The notes: a model not told the origin generated them from the letters alone. DNA of 64,000 bases from a bacterium (GCA_905221205.1 CAJNCG010000002.1:248001-312000); one strand, 5' to 3'. Positions 50,404-58,235 are shown, counted from the stretch's first letter. A program made the numbers and translations.

Positions 50404-50887
50404 TTCCTTTCAACTGGTAAAAAAATTTGACGTTATTTTTCATGTTGTTTGGTAAATTTTTTTATTTTTTTATGTTGAAGGTTTTTTATTGTTCGACACA
50501 AGGTCGATATCTTTTTTATTGTGTATTTTTTATTTGTTTCGACACAAGTGCCGTGATCTTTTTATGAACTTTGTTTTTTTCATCTCGATACAAGTATCGC
50601 AGAGTACTTTTCTTCATTCTTTTTCCGTTTATCGAAAAATAGCATCATTTACATTATGCCGCAAAACGAATCAAAAACATGATTTTTTTGAGAGAAAAAC
50701 AGAATTTTTTTAATGAATTTTGTTTTTTTGTCCCGATACAAGAATCGCAGAACATTTTTTCGTTTTCTTTCTTTTTCCATTTATAGAAAAAAACGTCATT
50801 AATATTATGCCATTAAAAGGAAAAAAAATTGATTTTTTTTGGAAAAAAAGTCCTTAAATCAAAAAATTTTTTGATCTGTTTGCTCAT
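50404..50887. repeat. Iteron-like hairpins and a duplicated 100-bp block
   Basis: Four hairpins of the form CGAYACAAG..CG: 50493-50507 (TCGACACAAGGTCGA), 50540-50553, 50586-50599 (perfect CGATAC / GTATCG) and 50734-50747. The first three are 46-47 bp apart. A block of about 100 bp containing one hairpin, a T-rich run and a GGCATAAT motif is repeated at 50565-50670 and 50714-50822, period about 149 bp. The stretch is extremely T-rich on the plus strand. It could be a replication origin or regulatory region of the Rep-like gene. Confidence 0.6.
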
Positions 50888-52378
50888 TCATCTTTCCATT
50901 TCATTTTTAAGGTTGTTTTTTAGCTTCTTTTCTCGATTCATACGACGTTGAACTGTATTTCGAATTTCTTCTTTTTCAGATTTTTTTAGATACCGTTCAA
51001 ATTGCTGTTTAAACAGGTTATCTTTTGCTGCTTGTTGTTTTGCAGTAGTTACTTCTTGGATTAGTTTCTTTTGTGTCTTCTTCAAGTCTGAATTTTCATT
51101 TTTTAAATCTTCGATGCTCTTTTTTAATTGCTCAATTTTTAACTTCATTTTTTTGTAAATGAGTGAATCTTTTATTGTATTTGTTATTGCATCGATGAAA
51201 TGATCAATATTTGTAAATAGACGAGCTTTTTGATGTAATTCAAGGTATTTTTTGTGTTTCATAATAACTTCATCTTTATTGAATTTATTTTGTCTAACGT
51301 CTTCATTTTCAAGAGAGTTGTTAGCCATTAAGTCTTTTGTTTTTTGTAGAATGCTTACTTTAAGTAATTCCAATTGTTTTTCATTAGACTGATGAGATAA
51401 CTTAGTCAAAGCTTTTTGTTGTAATTCTTTTTCTTGTTTTAAAACTTTAAGATTTTCATTTAGTTGTGAGATATTGTTTGAAACATTTAGGTGTTCGTAA
51501 TAAGCTTGCTGCAAATTATATTTCGCGAGTGTTAACTCCTTCTTAACTTGATTTTTTTGCTCTAGAATTTCAGCTGTTTCAATAGTCATTTTTTTAACTT
51601 GATTGACTTTATTAACAAGTTCTTCATCAAGTTTTGCAAGACGTTGTTCACGCTCTAATTGCATTTCTTTTTCAACTTCTTGCATAGCTTGTTTATACTC
51701 ATAAGAATCTTTAAAATTATTTGTTCCAGCCAATTTCCGAGTGATGTCTAATTCTTTCATGATATCTTCAATGACAGCAACTTCACTATTTCGAAATGCT
51801 GTAAATTTTTCACGTTCACTTCCTGTATAACCAAGATTTTCTAAAACTCTTCGAAAAGATGGTTGTACTGCCAATCCATTTTTGTATCCAGTAGCAAGTG
51901 GAATCACATTAAAATGTGCATGAGGCGCTCCACTTTCATCAAGATGAATCACCGCATTATAAACGTGAAACTGTTTGTGTCGCTCGTTAAAATTAAGAAC
52001 ATATTGCTTTAATGCCTCACCAACTTTTTTCTTTAGATCATAAGGTAGGTTTTGCCAAGTTGCTTGATTTCCAATTGTAACGATAAACTCTCGTTGTAAA
52101 TCTAATGTTTTTGAGTTACGTACATGATTGTAATAGTTTTTAATTTTGCGATCTTTGCGATGTTGTCTGCTATTGTAGTCTTTTAAGTATGCATCAAATA
52201 AATGGTGGTAAGCTTCTTTTACATTTTCTTGAACAACATAAATGTTGTTTTTAGATAGTTCTCGACTAATATGGCTATGTTGGGGCATGGCATATTGTTC
52301 TTCTGTCAGTATCCGATTATTGTGTGCGATATTAATATTCTTCGAACCTGTCTTAAATGAGATAGTCATTTCTTCCAT
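50888..52378 (-). CDS. MobV (Pre/Mob) family relaxase
   Basis: 496 residues from ATG at 52378 (GGGAGG 9 bp before); the reading frame extends upstream to 52495 without a ribosome site. MobV signature HLDESGAPHAHFNV at residues 145-158 gives the metal-binding HxDExxxPHxH. The N-terminal ~200 residues form the relaxase domain; the rest is a long coiled coil (roughly 215-480, Lys/Glu/Gln-rich). It would nick oriT and pilot the element during mobilization by a helper conjugative system. The candidate oriT is about 200 bp upstream. Confidence 0.92.
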   Translation of the reverse strand: MEEMTISFKTGSKNINIAHNNRILTEEQYAMPQHSHISRELSKNNIYVVQENVKEAYHHLFDAYLKDYNSRQHRKDRKIKNYYNHVRNSKTLDLQREFIVTIGNQATWQNLPYDLKKKVGEALKQYVLNFNERHKQFHVYNAVIHLDESGAPHAHFNVIPLATGYKNGLAVQPSFRRVLENLGYTGSEREKFTAFRNSEVAVIEDIMKELDITRKLAGTNNFKDSYEYKQAMQEVEKEMQLEREQRLAKLDEELVNKVNQVKKMTIETAEILEQKNQVKKELTLAKYNLQQAYYEHLNVSNNISQLNENLKVLKQEKELQQKALTKLSHQSNEKQLELLKVSILQKTKDLMANNSLENEDVRQNKFNKDEVIMKHKKYLELHQKARLFTNIDHFIDAITNTIKDSLIYKKMKLKIEQLKKSIEDLKNENSDLKKTQKKLIQEVTTAKQQAAKDNLFKQQFERYLKKSEKEEIRNTVQRRMNREKKLKNNLKNEMER

Positions 52379-52575
52379 CTTTTTAATCCTCCCAAAAGAT
52401 CTATCTACTTTTATTTTGCCATATTTTAAGAAAAATAAAATTTGCGCTTTTGCAGATTGAGTTAGCGAGGAAGAGCTTTTAAAAATTGCATGCAAGGCAT
52501 AAAAAGCATTTATGTGTTGCAGTACGAATTTTACTCATCTAAACTTCTGTAAAATAGATTCATTACTTACGTTCT

Positions 52576-52608
52576 AAAACGTTACACTTTCCAAAAGTGT
52601 AACGTTTT
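52576..52608. repeat. Perfect 15-bp inverted repeat, candidate oriT
   Basis: AAAACGTTACACTTT and AAAGTGTAACGTTTT are exact reverse complements with only CCA between them. It lies about 200 bp before the MobV start, where MobV relaxases have oriT; pMV158-type oriT also carries ACTTT/AAAGT inverted repeats. It could alternatively act as a plus-strand terminator (TTTTTA follows), but no gene ends there. Confidence 0.5.
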
Positions 52609-52642
52609 TACATTTTTGACAATACCACGTTCAGCATAAAAT

Positions 52643-52676
52643 AAAAAAACTCACTCCATCTGCATTATTGAGTGAG
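52643..52676 (-). terminator. Minus-strand terminator within the element
   Basis: On the minus strand CTCACTC / GAGTGAG is followed by TTTTTTTA. It isolates the relaxase gene from RNAs started further right. Confidence 0.75.
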
Positions 52677-52879
52677 ATTTGTGAATAGGAAAAATTAAGA
52701 GAGAAGAAGTGCTTAATGGAATTTCATATGAAGTAGCTAATTTACAAAAACAACTTACGTTCTTGATGTGTTGAAGAATAAGGTAACATTCAATCACGCG
52801 CAGCGGTGAGTTGTTTTTTACAAAAGAAAAAACTTAAAATCAATTGAGTTTCAAATCTGACTTTAAGTTTTGTAGTAGC

Positions 52880-53067
52880 AATAAAAAAACGGCTTTTCTC
52901 TTTGGTGAGACAGTGCCGTTAACTGCTGAAAGACATTTCGAAAGTAAGGTTGTCTAACATACCACCGTAGGAAATAAGATATCAACCAATAGGAGACCGT
53001 AATCATACGGCAAAACGAAAGTTGATGTCTCAAGTAGCAGTTTAGCAAAGATAAACTGCTTTGTCAA
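52880..53067 (-). ncRNA. Candidate small RNA with palindromic promoter
   Basis: Minus-strand promoter: TTGACA (53067-53062), 17-bp spacer, TAAACT (53044-53039), with a perfect 9-bp inverted repeat AGCAGTTTA / TAAACTGCT (53036-53060) over spacer and -10. The RNA would start near 53032 and end at the terminator AACGGC / GCCGTT plus TTTTTTT at about 52883, roughly 150 nt. It contains a perfect hairpin CCGTA ATCA TACGG, an enclosing ATCAAC / GTTGAT pairing and a GAGAC that could pair with either of two GTCTC stretches. A 61-residue frame spans it but lacks a ribosome site. A single-strand origin is another possibility. Confidence 0.55.
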
Positions 53068-53079
53068 TTGTTAAGAAGT

Positions 53080-53220
53080 TTAGTGATTAGAACTATGTAA
53101 ACTATCATCAAATAGTTTATTTAATGTTTCTTTATTAGCTCGTCTTTTTTGTAACTTTGCAGCGTATGCTTTTGCTTTATATGGATTGTTTCTAAATTCA
53201 AAATCTTTCTGTGTTCCCAT
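53080..53220 (-). CDS. Small basic hypothetical protein, 46 residues
   Basis: MGTQKDFEFRNNPYKAKAYA is the N-terminus; the rest is AKLQKRRANKETLNKLFDDS and LHSSNH. The composition (Lys/Arg-rich helix, no stops, plausible amphipathic pattern) looks protein-like. There is no clear ribosome site; instead a small CCCAT / ATGGG hairpin overlaps the start codon. It ends 13 bp right of the small-RNA -35. No family recognised. Confidence 0.5.
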   Translation of the reverse strand: MGTQKDFEFRNNPYKAKAYAAKLQKRRANKETLNKLFDDSLHSSNH

Positions 53221-53346
53221 ATCAAAAAATGGGAGAGTACTAAACTAACCCCAGAAGTCAGACATGAAAAATCTAACTTTTGAGGTTAGTATAATTAGGT
53301 TCATTTATTTCTTAATAAGCATATAGAAATAAAAAGTGTTAAGAAG

Positions 53347-53751
53347 TTATTTTTGAACAGGAAAACCTTCAGATAAATCTAAACTGCCGTTTTTATAGGA
53401 TTCAGCAAATTCCCAAAAATTAGAAACAGATAGGATACCTACTGACATATGCCAATTTTTGTGAACAAACAATTCGACAAGTAAGTCAATAGCATACTGT
53501 AGAAGATTTAGTTCTGACATCTCATTCACATCAATACGGATTACAGGATTTGCAGGATCTTTAATTTCGATAAATAAAGAATCATCGAAAAAGTTAAATG
53601 ATAAACTGCGATCATCTCGATACAAGCGAATACCAGAATCGGTATCTAATGAGAAGTAATCGACAGAAAGATCTGTTTCTTTTTCAGAGTTTAAACTCTC
53701 TGAAAGATGTCTATAAATGACATTGGTAATGTGCTTTTTAAGTACTAACAT
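53347..53751 (-). CDS. Hypothetical protein of the mobile element
   Basis: 134 residues with a good ribosome site (AAAGGAG) and a minus-strand TGGCATAAT extended -10 at 53825-53817. The sequence (LDTDSGIRLYRDDRSLSFNFFDDSLFIEIKDPANPVIRIDVNEMSELNLLQYAIDLLVELFVHKNW) predicts a small alpha/beta protein, acidic, cytoplasmic. I do not recognise the family. Being the first gene of a short minus-strand unit in the element, it may serve maintenance or regulation, but there is no direct clue. Confidence 0.7.
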   Translation of the reverse strand: MLVLKKHITNVIYRHLSESLNSEKETDLSVDYFSLDTDSGIRLYRDDRSLSFNFFDDSLFIEIKDPANPVIRIDVNEMSELNLLQYAIDLLVELFVHKNWHMSVGILSVSNFWEFAESYKNGSLDLSEGFPVQK

Positions 53752-54450
53752 TAATAGTACTCCTTTCTTTTTATTTCATAGTCTAATGAAGTTGAACAAA
53801 AGACTCTGTTAATTTTATTATGCCATAAAATGAAATTTATAAAAAAATTGCTTTGGCAAAAAAGTCAAAATTAGTTGTCGGATATTAAAGAGCATGATGA
53901 ATAATGAGTTATTACTAATTTGAAAAAATATTTTGTCCCCCCCTCAAATTTTGGTCCCAAAATTTAACAACGAATCACTCAAATTTTTTGCAAAATATGG
54001 CATAATATAAGAGAGACTCTATTTTTGCACATATAAATTAGTATTGGTTGTTATTTAGGTTGAATATCTGGTTTGTTAGAGTTGATTTTAGAAGAGTAAT
54101 TGTTTACATCTCTATGTTTATTGGCTTGTATTGTAGTAACTACAAGTTTGGCATAGGGATTTTTTTGGTTTATTAAAGAGGAGAGGATAAGTACGTTTCA
54201 GAGTTTAAAAAACTAGTTTAAACAAAATTATAGCAAACTTTTAGATATCAAAATCATTACTTTTTTTCTCTACCAATATGAATAAAGATTGTAGATGAAT
54301 TAGGTGATTTGCATAGCATTTAGTTTGTAAAGTTTATATAAATTTTTCCATTTAAGAGCTAAAGATTGCTTTTTATTATTAGACTACTTGCTTTTTTCTA
54401 TCAGCTATGGTATTCTTTTGTTAGTTAATAAACTTACAAAAGGAGAACAA
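53752..54450. other. Regulatory intergenic region left of the repressor gene
   Basis: 700 bp with no supported gene. It has divergent TGGCATAAT extended -10 motifs (minus 53817-53825, plus 53998-54006), a run of seven C next to a perfect palindrome AAATTTTGG TC CCAAAATTT (53946-53965), a perfect TTGTAGT A ACTACAA palindrome (54131-54145), and the repressor promoter at the right end. GC content is low throughout. Confidence 0.6.
54388..54442 (+). promoter_or_regulatory. Promoter and operator of the S24 repressor operon
   Basis: TTGCTT (54388-54393), 17-bp spacer, TATTCT (54411-54416). A 12-bp inverted repeat with one mismatch, CTTTTGTTAGTT / AACTTACAAAAG with AATA between (54415-54442), starts inside the -10 and runs into the ribosome site. 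A bound repressor would block both polymerase and ribosome access. This fits autorepression by the XRE/S24 protein encoded next. Confidence 0.7.
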
Positions 54451-55134
54451 ATGTTTTCAGCTATTAAATTAAAAGAAAGAAGAGAGAGTCAGGGATTATC
54501 GCAATCTCAACTTGCATCCAGTTTGGGAATTAGTCGAGCCTCATACTTTAATTGGGAATCAGGTAAAACGAAACCGAATCAAAATAATCTAATCAAATTG
54601 AGTCAGATTTTGAATGTTGATCCTCGATATTTTGAATCAGAGTATGAAATCGTAGAAACCTATCTCAAGTTAACGGAAAATAATCAAAAAGCAACACTTC
54701 ATTATGCTACAGAACTGTTGAACAAACAGAATGCAAAGGTTGTAGATTTACCTGAGCGTTATGCTTATAAAGTTTACGAAAAATTATCAGCTGGTACAGG
54801 AACAGCTTATTTTGATGATGGTAATTACGATACAGTTTATTTTAATCATCAATTTGATTATGACTTTGCATCATGGGTGTTTGGAAATTCAATGGAACCG
54901 ACATATGAAAATGGTTCTGTAGCCCTTATTAAGCAAACAGGATTTGATTATGACGGAGCTATTTATGCGATAGATTGGGATGGTCAAACTTATATAAAGA
55001 AAGTTTATCGTGAAGAAAATGGACTTCGTTTAGTTTCACTCAATCGGAACTATTCTGATAAGTTTGCGCCTTATGATGAGAATCCTCGCATTATAGGGAA
55101 AATTGTTGGGAACTTTATGCCTTTAGAGGACTGA
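54451..55134 (+). CDS. XRE/S24 self-cleaving repressor (LexA/HdiR-like)
   Basis: 227 residues from ATG at 54451 (AAAGGAGAAC before it). N-terminal HTH (IKLKERRESQGLSQSQLASSLGISRASYFNWESGKTKPNQNNLIKL), linker, then an S24 peptidase domain: cleavage pair Ala114-Gly115 (KLSAGTGTAY), catalytic Ser147 (FGNSMEPTYENGS) and Lys183 or Lys184 (YIKKVY). RecA-promoted self-cleavage should inactivate it after DNA damage, releasing the polymerase gene 2 bp downstream. The lactococcal HdiR is the closest named analogue. Confidence 0.9.
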   Translation: MFSAIKLKERRESQGLSQSQLASSLGISRASYFNWESGKTKPNQNNLIKLSQILNVDPRYFESEYEIVETYLKLTENNQKATLHYATELLNKQNAKVVDLPERYAYKVYEKLSAGTGTAYFDDGNYDTVYFNHQFDYDFASWVFGNSMEPTYENGSVALIKQTGFDYDGAIYAIDWDGQTYIKKVYREENGLRLVSLNRNYSDKFAPYDENPRIIGKIVGNFMPLED

Positions 55135-55136
55135 GT

Positions 55137-56552
55137 ATGACTTGGTTTGATTATAGTCTCGAACCTAAAAGTGACATTGCCTTTATTGATATGAAATCTT
55201 TTTACGCAAGTGTAGAATGTGTAGATAGGGGATTACACCCACTTAAGACTTCGCTTTGTGTTATGAGTCGTGCAGACAATTCTGCTGGTTTAATTCTTGC
55301 TTCCTCTCCTATGTTTAAAAAGGTCTTTGGAAAGTCGAACGTTGGACGTTCCTATGATTTACCATTTGATGTAAAGACTCGCAAATTCTCTTACTATAAT
55401 GCTAAGAAGCAAGGTTTACCGACAACGATAGATTATGTTCGTTATATTGAGGAATGGGCAAAATCAACTGTGATTGTTCCTCCGAGAATGGATACTTATA
55501 TAGCAGTCAATATGGAAATTCAAAAAATCTTTCAAGATTTTGCGGCACCAGACGATATTTATCCCTACTCAATTGATGAAGGATTTATTGATTTAACCAG
55601 TTCATTAAATTATTTTGTGCCAGATAAAAGTATTAGTCGGAAAGATAAATTAGATATCATATCAGCTGCCATTCAAAAAAAGATTTGGAGAAAAACAGGA
55701 ATTTATTCGACGGTAGGCATGTCTAACGCCAATCCCTTATTAGCTAAGTTGGCACTAGATAACGAAGCTAAAAAAACTCCGACAATGAGAGCTAATTGGT
55801 CCTATGAGGATGTAGAAAAGAAAGTATGGGCTATTCCTAAAATGACAGATTTCTGGGGAATTGGAAATCGCATGGAGAAGAGATTACATAATTTAGGTAT
55901 CTTTTCGATTAAAGAATTAGCACAGGCTAATCCTGACTTAATTAAAAAAGAGCTTGGCATCATGGGTCTAGAGTTATGGTTTCATGCTAATGGGATTGAT
56001 GAAAGTAATGTTCATAAACCTTATAAGCCGAAGTCAAAAGGGATAGGGAACTCTCAAGTTTTACCTAGAGATTATGTCAAACAAAGAGATATTGAGATTA
56101 TACTTCGTGAGATGGCAGAACAAGTTGCGGTTAGATTGAGAAGAGCTGGTAAAAAAGCAACAGTAGTTTCTATATATCTAGGCTACTCTAAAGTGGAACA
56201 AAAGCGTTCTATCAATACTCAAATGAAAATTGAACCAACCAATCAAACAGCATTACTGACAAATTACGTTTTAAAGTTATTTCACACTAAATATACTTCA
56301 GGAGCTATTAGGAATGTTGCGGTTAACTATTCTGGTTTAGTAGATGAATCCTTTGGATTGATTTCATTATTTGATGATATTGAGAAAATAGAAAAAGAAG
56401 AAAGGCTCCAGTCCGCAATCGATGCTATTCGAACAGAATTTGGTTTTACTTCACTATTGAAAGGAAATGCCCTGGATCAAGCTTCTAGAACAATTGCAAG
56501 AAGTAAACTCATTGGTGGTCATTCAGCTGGAGGATTAGATGGACTAAAATGA
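55137..56552 (+). CDS. UmuC-type Y-family DNA polymerase
   Basis: 471 residues. Catalytic motifs IAFIDMKSFYASVECVDRGL at the N-terminus and PYSIDEGFIDLT near residue 147, helix-hairpin-helix FWGIGNRMEKRLHNLGIFSIKELA, and a C-terminal extension ending GHSAGGLDGLK typical of the MucB/UvrX type on Gram-positive plasmids and ICEs. It gives error-prone bypass and UV tolerance. It starts 2 bp after the repressor and overlaps the next gene by 4 bp. Confidence 0.94.
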   Translation: MTWFDYSLEPKSDIAFIDMKSFYASVECVDRGLHPLKTSLCVMSRADNSAGLILASSPMFKKVFGKSNVGRSYDLPFDVKTRKFSYYNAKKQGLPTTIDYVRYIEEWAKSTVIVPPRMDTYIAVNMEIQKIFQDFAAPDDIYPYSIDEGFIDLTSSLNYFVPDKSISRKDKLDIISAAIQKKIWRKTGIYSTVGMSNANPLLAKLALDNEAKKTPTMRANWSYEDVEKKVWAIPKMTDFWGIGNRMEKRLHNLGIFSIKELAQANPDLIKKELGIMGLELWFHANGIDESNVHKPYKPKSKGIGNSQVLPRDYVKQRDIEIILREMAEQVAVRLRRAGKKATVVSIYLGYSKVEQKRSINTQMKIEPTNQTALLTNYVLKLFHTKYTSGAIRNVAVNYSGLVDESFGLISLFDDIEKIEKEERLQSAIDAIRTEFGFTSLLKGNALDQASRTIARSKLIGGHSAGGLDGLK

Positions 56553-56914
56553 TGAATCGTTCTTATTTGCCTTTTTTATCTGCAAGAGAGTATCAAGATC
56601 GTGGAATGGCTAAGTGGATGGGATTCTTTTTGTCAGAGCATTCAAGTTCTCTTTGGGAAGAAAAAAATAAAGAAGATGTCTCAATTACTTTATCAATGGA
56701 AGAGAAAGTTTTACTTGTTCGTCAACTTTATACGAATACATTCCCTGCAACGTTTATTTTTAAGCACTCAAATAGAAGAAAAGTAGTATCGGGTATTGTT
56801 AAAGAAATTGGGAAAGAGTTTATATCTATTAAGTCAGAAACTAGTTTTCTTCGATTAAAATGGGAAGATATACTCGATATCCAGATAGAAGGTGAGGAAT
56901 TACATGAATCGTAA
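56549..56914 (+). CDS. YolD-like protein
   Basis: 121 residues. It begins MNRSYLPFLSAREYQDRGMAKWMGFFLSEHSSSL, matching the YolD pattern (Arg-x-Met-x-Lys-W-x-G-F-x-Leu-SEH), and ends with an SH3-like stretch (VSGIVKEIGKEFISIKS then LRLKWEDILDIQI). YolD-like proteins accompany UmuC-type polymerases in Gram-positive bacteria and may act in place of UmuD. The overlap with the polymerase gene is 4 bp. Confidence 0.85.
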   Translation: MMNRSYLPFLSAREYQDRGMAKWMGFFLSEHSSSLWEEKNKEDVSITLSMEEKVLLVRQLYTNTFPATFIFKHSNRRKVVSGIVKEIGKEFISIKSETSFLRLKWEDILDIQIEGEELHES

Positions 56915-57194
56915 AGAATTATATGATGATAAATTGCAGCTAGATTATTTTTCTGATTCTTACTTACGGTTTGAGTCAGATTTTTACAAGTATTCTGCTT
57001 TAGATATACCATTAACATTTATTACAGATGATATTTTACGTACAATGGCTATGTCTCAAAAACATTATTTTAAACTTAACAAAAGTAAATCTTTAGACGG
57101 TCGAGACCATTATTTTGTTTTTTCTATTAAGTTGAATAAAGATAGTAGTGGCATTAGACAGTATGAATATCAGAAACATTGTTTTGGTTTGTAA
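56904..57194 (+). CDS. Small protein of the UmuC cassette, DUF5960-like
   Basis: 96 residues from ATG at 56904 (GGTGAGG before it; a GTG at 56892 is the alternative). NRKELYDDKLQLDYFSDSYLRFESDFYKYSALDIPLTFITDDILRTMA suggests a small alpha/beta protein. It overlaps the YolD gene by 11 bp, so it is the fourth gene of the cassette. I recall DUF5960 proteins in this position in streptococci, but the assignment is tentative and the function unknown. Confidence 0.65.
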   Translation: MNRKELYDDKLQLDYFSDSYLRFESDFYKYSALDIPLTFITDDILRTMAMSQKHYFKLNKSKSLDGRDHYFVFSIKLNKDSSGIRQYEYQKHCFGL

Positions 57195-57307
57195 GAACCT
57201 TTCCAATTGAAGGTATGTTTATCTGGTTCATTATTTTAATTTGTTAGCTAAACACAAGCAATGAGAGAGTTAACAGATTCATCAGGATTAAAAATAGAAA
57301 AAAATCA

Positions 57308-57350
57308 AAAAACTTCAGAAGTATTGAGGAATAAGCTTCTGAAGTTTTTT
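57308..57350. terminator. Bidirectional terminator at the element/fucose-locus boundary
   Basis: AAAAAACTTCAGAAG / CTTCTGAAGTTTTTT, a perfect stem with A and T tracts on both sides. It lies 114 bp after the UmuC cassette and 120 bp beyond the end of the deoR-type gene. Confidence 0.8.
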
Positions 57351-57470
57351 GGCTATTTAAATAACTATATTTGCTATTTGGTAGTAGCTATTTGGAATCT
57401 ATAAATAAAATTACTGTCTGAGTATTTCATATTTCATTGATTAGTTTTAATCTTATTCCAGATCTAATGT

Positions 57471-58235
57471 CTAATATACCCATTCTCCATCAAATAATTC
57501 GACAGCATCTAATAATTTTTGGTCTGGCACGGTGTCAGAAATAAAGGTTGTGTATTTAGAGAGGGGATTAATTTTAAAAAATCCAGTCTTGTAAAATTTT
57601 GAACTATCAATTAGTAAAATGGTTTCATGAGCTTTGTCAATAATATTCTTTTTTGAAATAGCTTGGCTGAGAGAAGCTTCATAAACATATTGGTCATCAA
57701 TACCTCTTGCTGAGCAAAATGCCAAATCGATATTAAAATGATCTAATAAAGAATTTTCTTTATCATAGTTGATGACGGAACAAGATTGATGCTTTACCTC
57801 TCCAGATGTGATAAAAATTTTAGAACTATCTCTAACTGTTTCAGATAATGTTTGTGCAGTATGTAAACCATTTGTAAAAATAATCAAATTATCTAGTTCA
57901 GAAAGATAGGGACAAAGTTCGTAGGTAGTAGTACTAGAATCTAGATAGATACACATGCCAGAACGAATAAAATCTTTAGCGAGACTAGCGATGAGTCTTT
58001 TTTGTCTAGTACTTTCTCCTTCACGTATTTGATGGGAAAGTTCAATTGTATTCATGGAGGACAAGGTCACGTATCCGTGCTTTCTTTTGATAAGACCTTG
58101 ATTTTCTAAGAAAATTAAATCACGACGTAAGGTACTTGTGCTGGAGAAAGTGATTTCTGCCAACTCTTTTACGGCAATTCTTTTTTTCTTTTTGATAATT
58201 TCAATCAATTCAAGTACACGTTCATCTTTTATCAT
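57471..58235 (-). CDS. DeoR family transcriptional repressor of the fucose locus
   Basis: 254 residues. N-terminal winged helix (ERVLELIEIIKKKKRIAVKELAEITFSSTSTLRRDLIFLENQGLIKRKHGYV), then the DeoR C-terminal sugar-phosphate sensor (YLDSSTTTYELCPYLSELDNLIIFTNGLHTAQTL, IDLAFCSARGIDDQYVYEASLSQAISKK, ILLIDSSKF). It diverges from the kinase gene and most likely represses the locus until a phosphorylated sugar intermediate binds. Ribosome site AGGAGGAGC. Confidence 0.9.
   Translation of the reverse strand: MIKDERVLELIEIIKKKKRIAVKELAEITFSSTSTLRRDLIFLENQGLIKRKHGYVTLSSMNTIELSHQIREGESTRQKRLIASLAKDFIRSGMCIYLDSSTTTYELCPYLSELDNLIIFTNGLHTAQTLSETVRDSSKIFITSGEVKHQSCSVINYDKENSLLDHFNIDLAFCSARGIDDQYVYEASLSQAISKKNIIDKAHETILLIDSSKFYKTGFFKINPLSKYTTFISDTVPDQKLLDAVELFDGEWVY

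Larger units (their letters stand above)
52379..53079. other. Structured non-coding region upstream of the relaxase gene
   Basis: 700 bp without a convincing gene. It holds the 33-bp palindrome at 52576, a minus-strand terminator at 52643, and a promoter-palindrome-terminator unit that predicts a small RNA (52880-53032). All three are given separately. Peptides that can be read on the minus strand cross the terminators and lack ribosome sites. Confidence 0.6.
47003..57200. mobile_element. Integrative mobilizable element at the 3' end of rpsI
   Basis: Gene content marks a mobile element: tyrosine integrase and excisionase-like gene next to rpsI, a Rep-like gene, a MobV relaxase with a candidate oriT, small unknown genes and a repressor/UmuC cassette. 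It lacks any mating-pore or coupling genes, so it would depend on a helper. The left end is at the rpsI terminus. I could not find a convincing direct repeat for the right end; 57.2-57.4 kb is chosen because the fucose locus begins there. An end near 52.6 kb is possible, which would leave the UmuC cassette outside. Confidence 0.7.

Noticed and set aside
50493..50747. Repeated CGAYACAAG hairpins as a CRISPR array
   Set aside because: Repeats are only about 14 bp, unequal in sequence and not separated by uniform spacers, and no cas genes are present.
52572..52585. TTCTAAAACGTTA, similar to the rpsI end TTCTCAAAACGTTA, as a right attachment site
   Set aside because: It differs by a missing C and is part of a perfect palindrome better explained as oriT; att core repeats are normally identical. 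It remains a weak alternative for a shorter element.
52650..52800. 46-codon minus-strand frame starting MLPYSSTHQERK
   Set aside because: It has no ribosome site and its 3' end runs through a minus-strand terminator; composition is not convincing.
52863..53048. 61-residue minus-strand frame MLNCYLRHQLSF... over the structured region
   Set aside because: No ribosome site, start lies at the -10 of the predicted promoter, and the DNA is full of perfect hairpins; an RNA role is more likely.
56731..56738. TACGAATA com-box sequence inside the YolD-like gene
   Set aside because: It lies in a coding region without a T-rich upstream context and with no gene start nearby; chance match.
57190..57200. 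TAAGAACC after the last cassette gene, also found just after rpsI
   Set aside because: Only 8 bp shared and inside a GGTT/AACC hairpin; too short to support attR.
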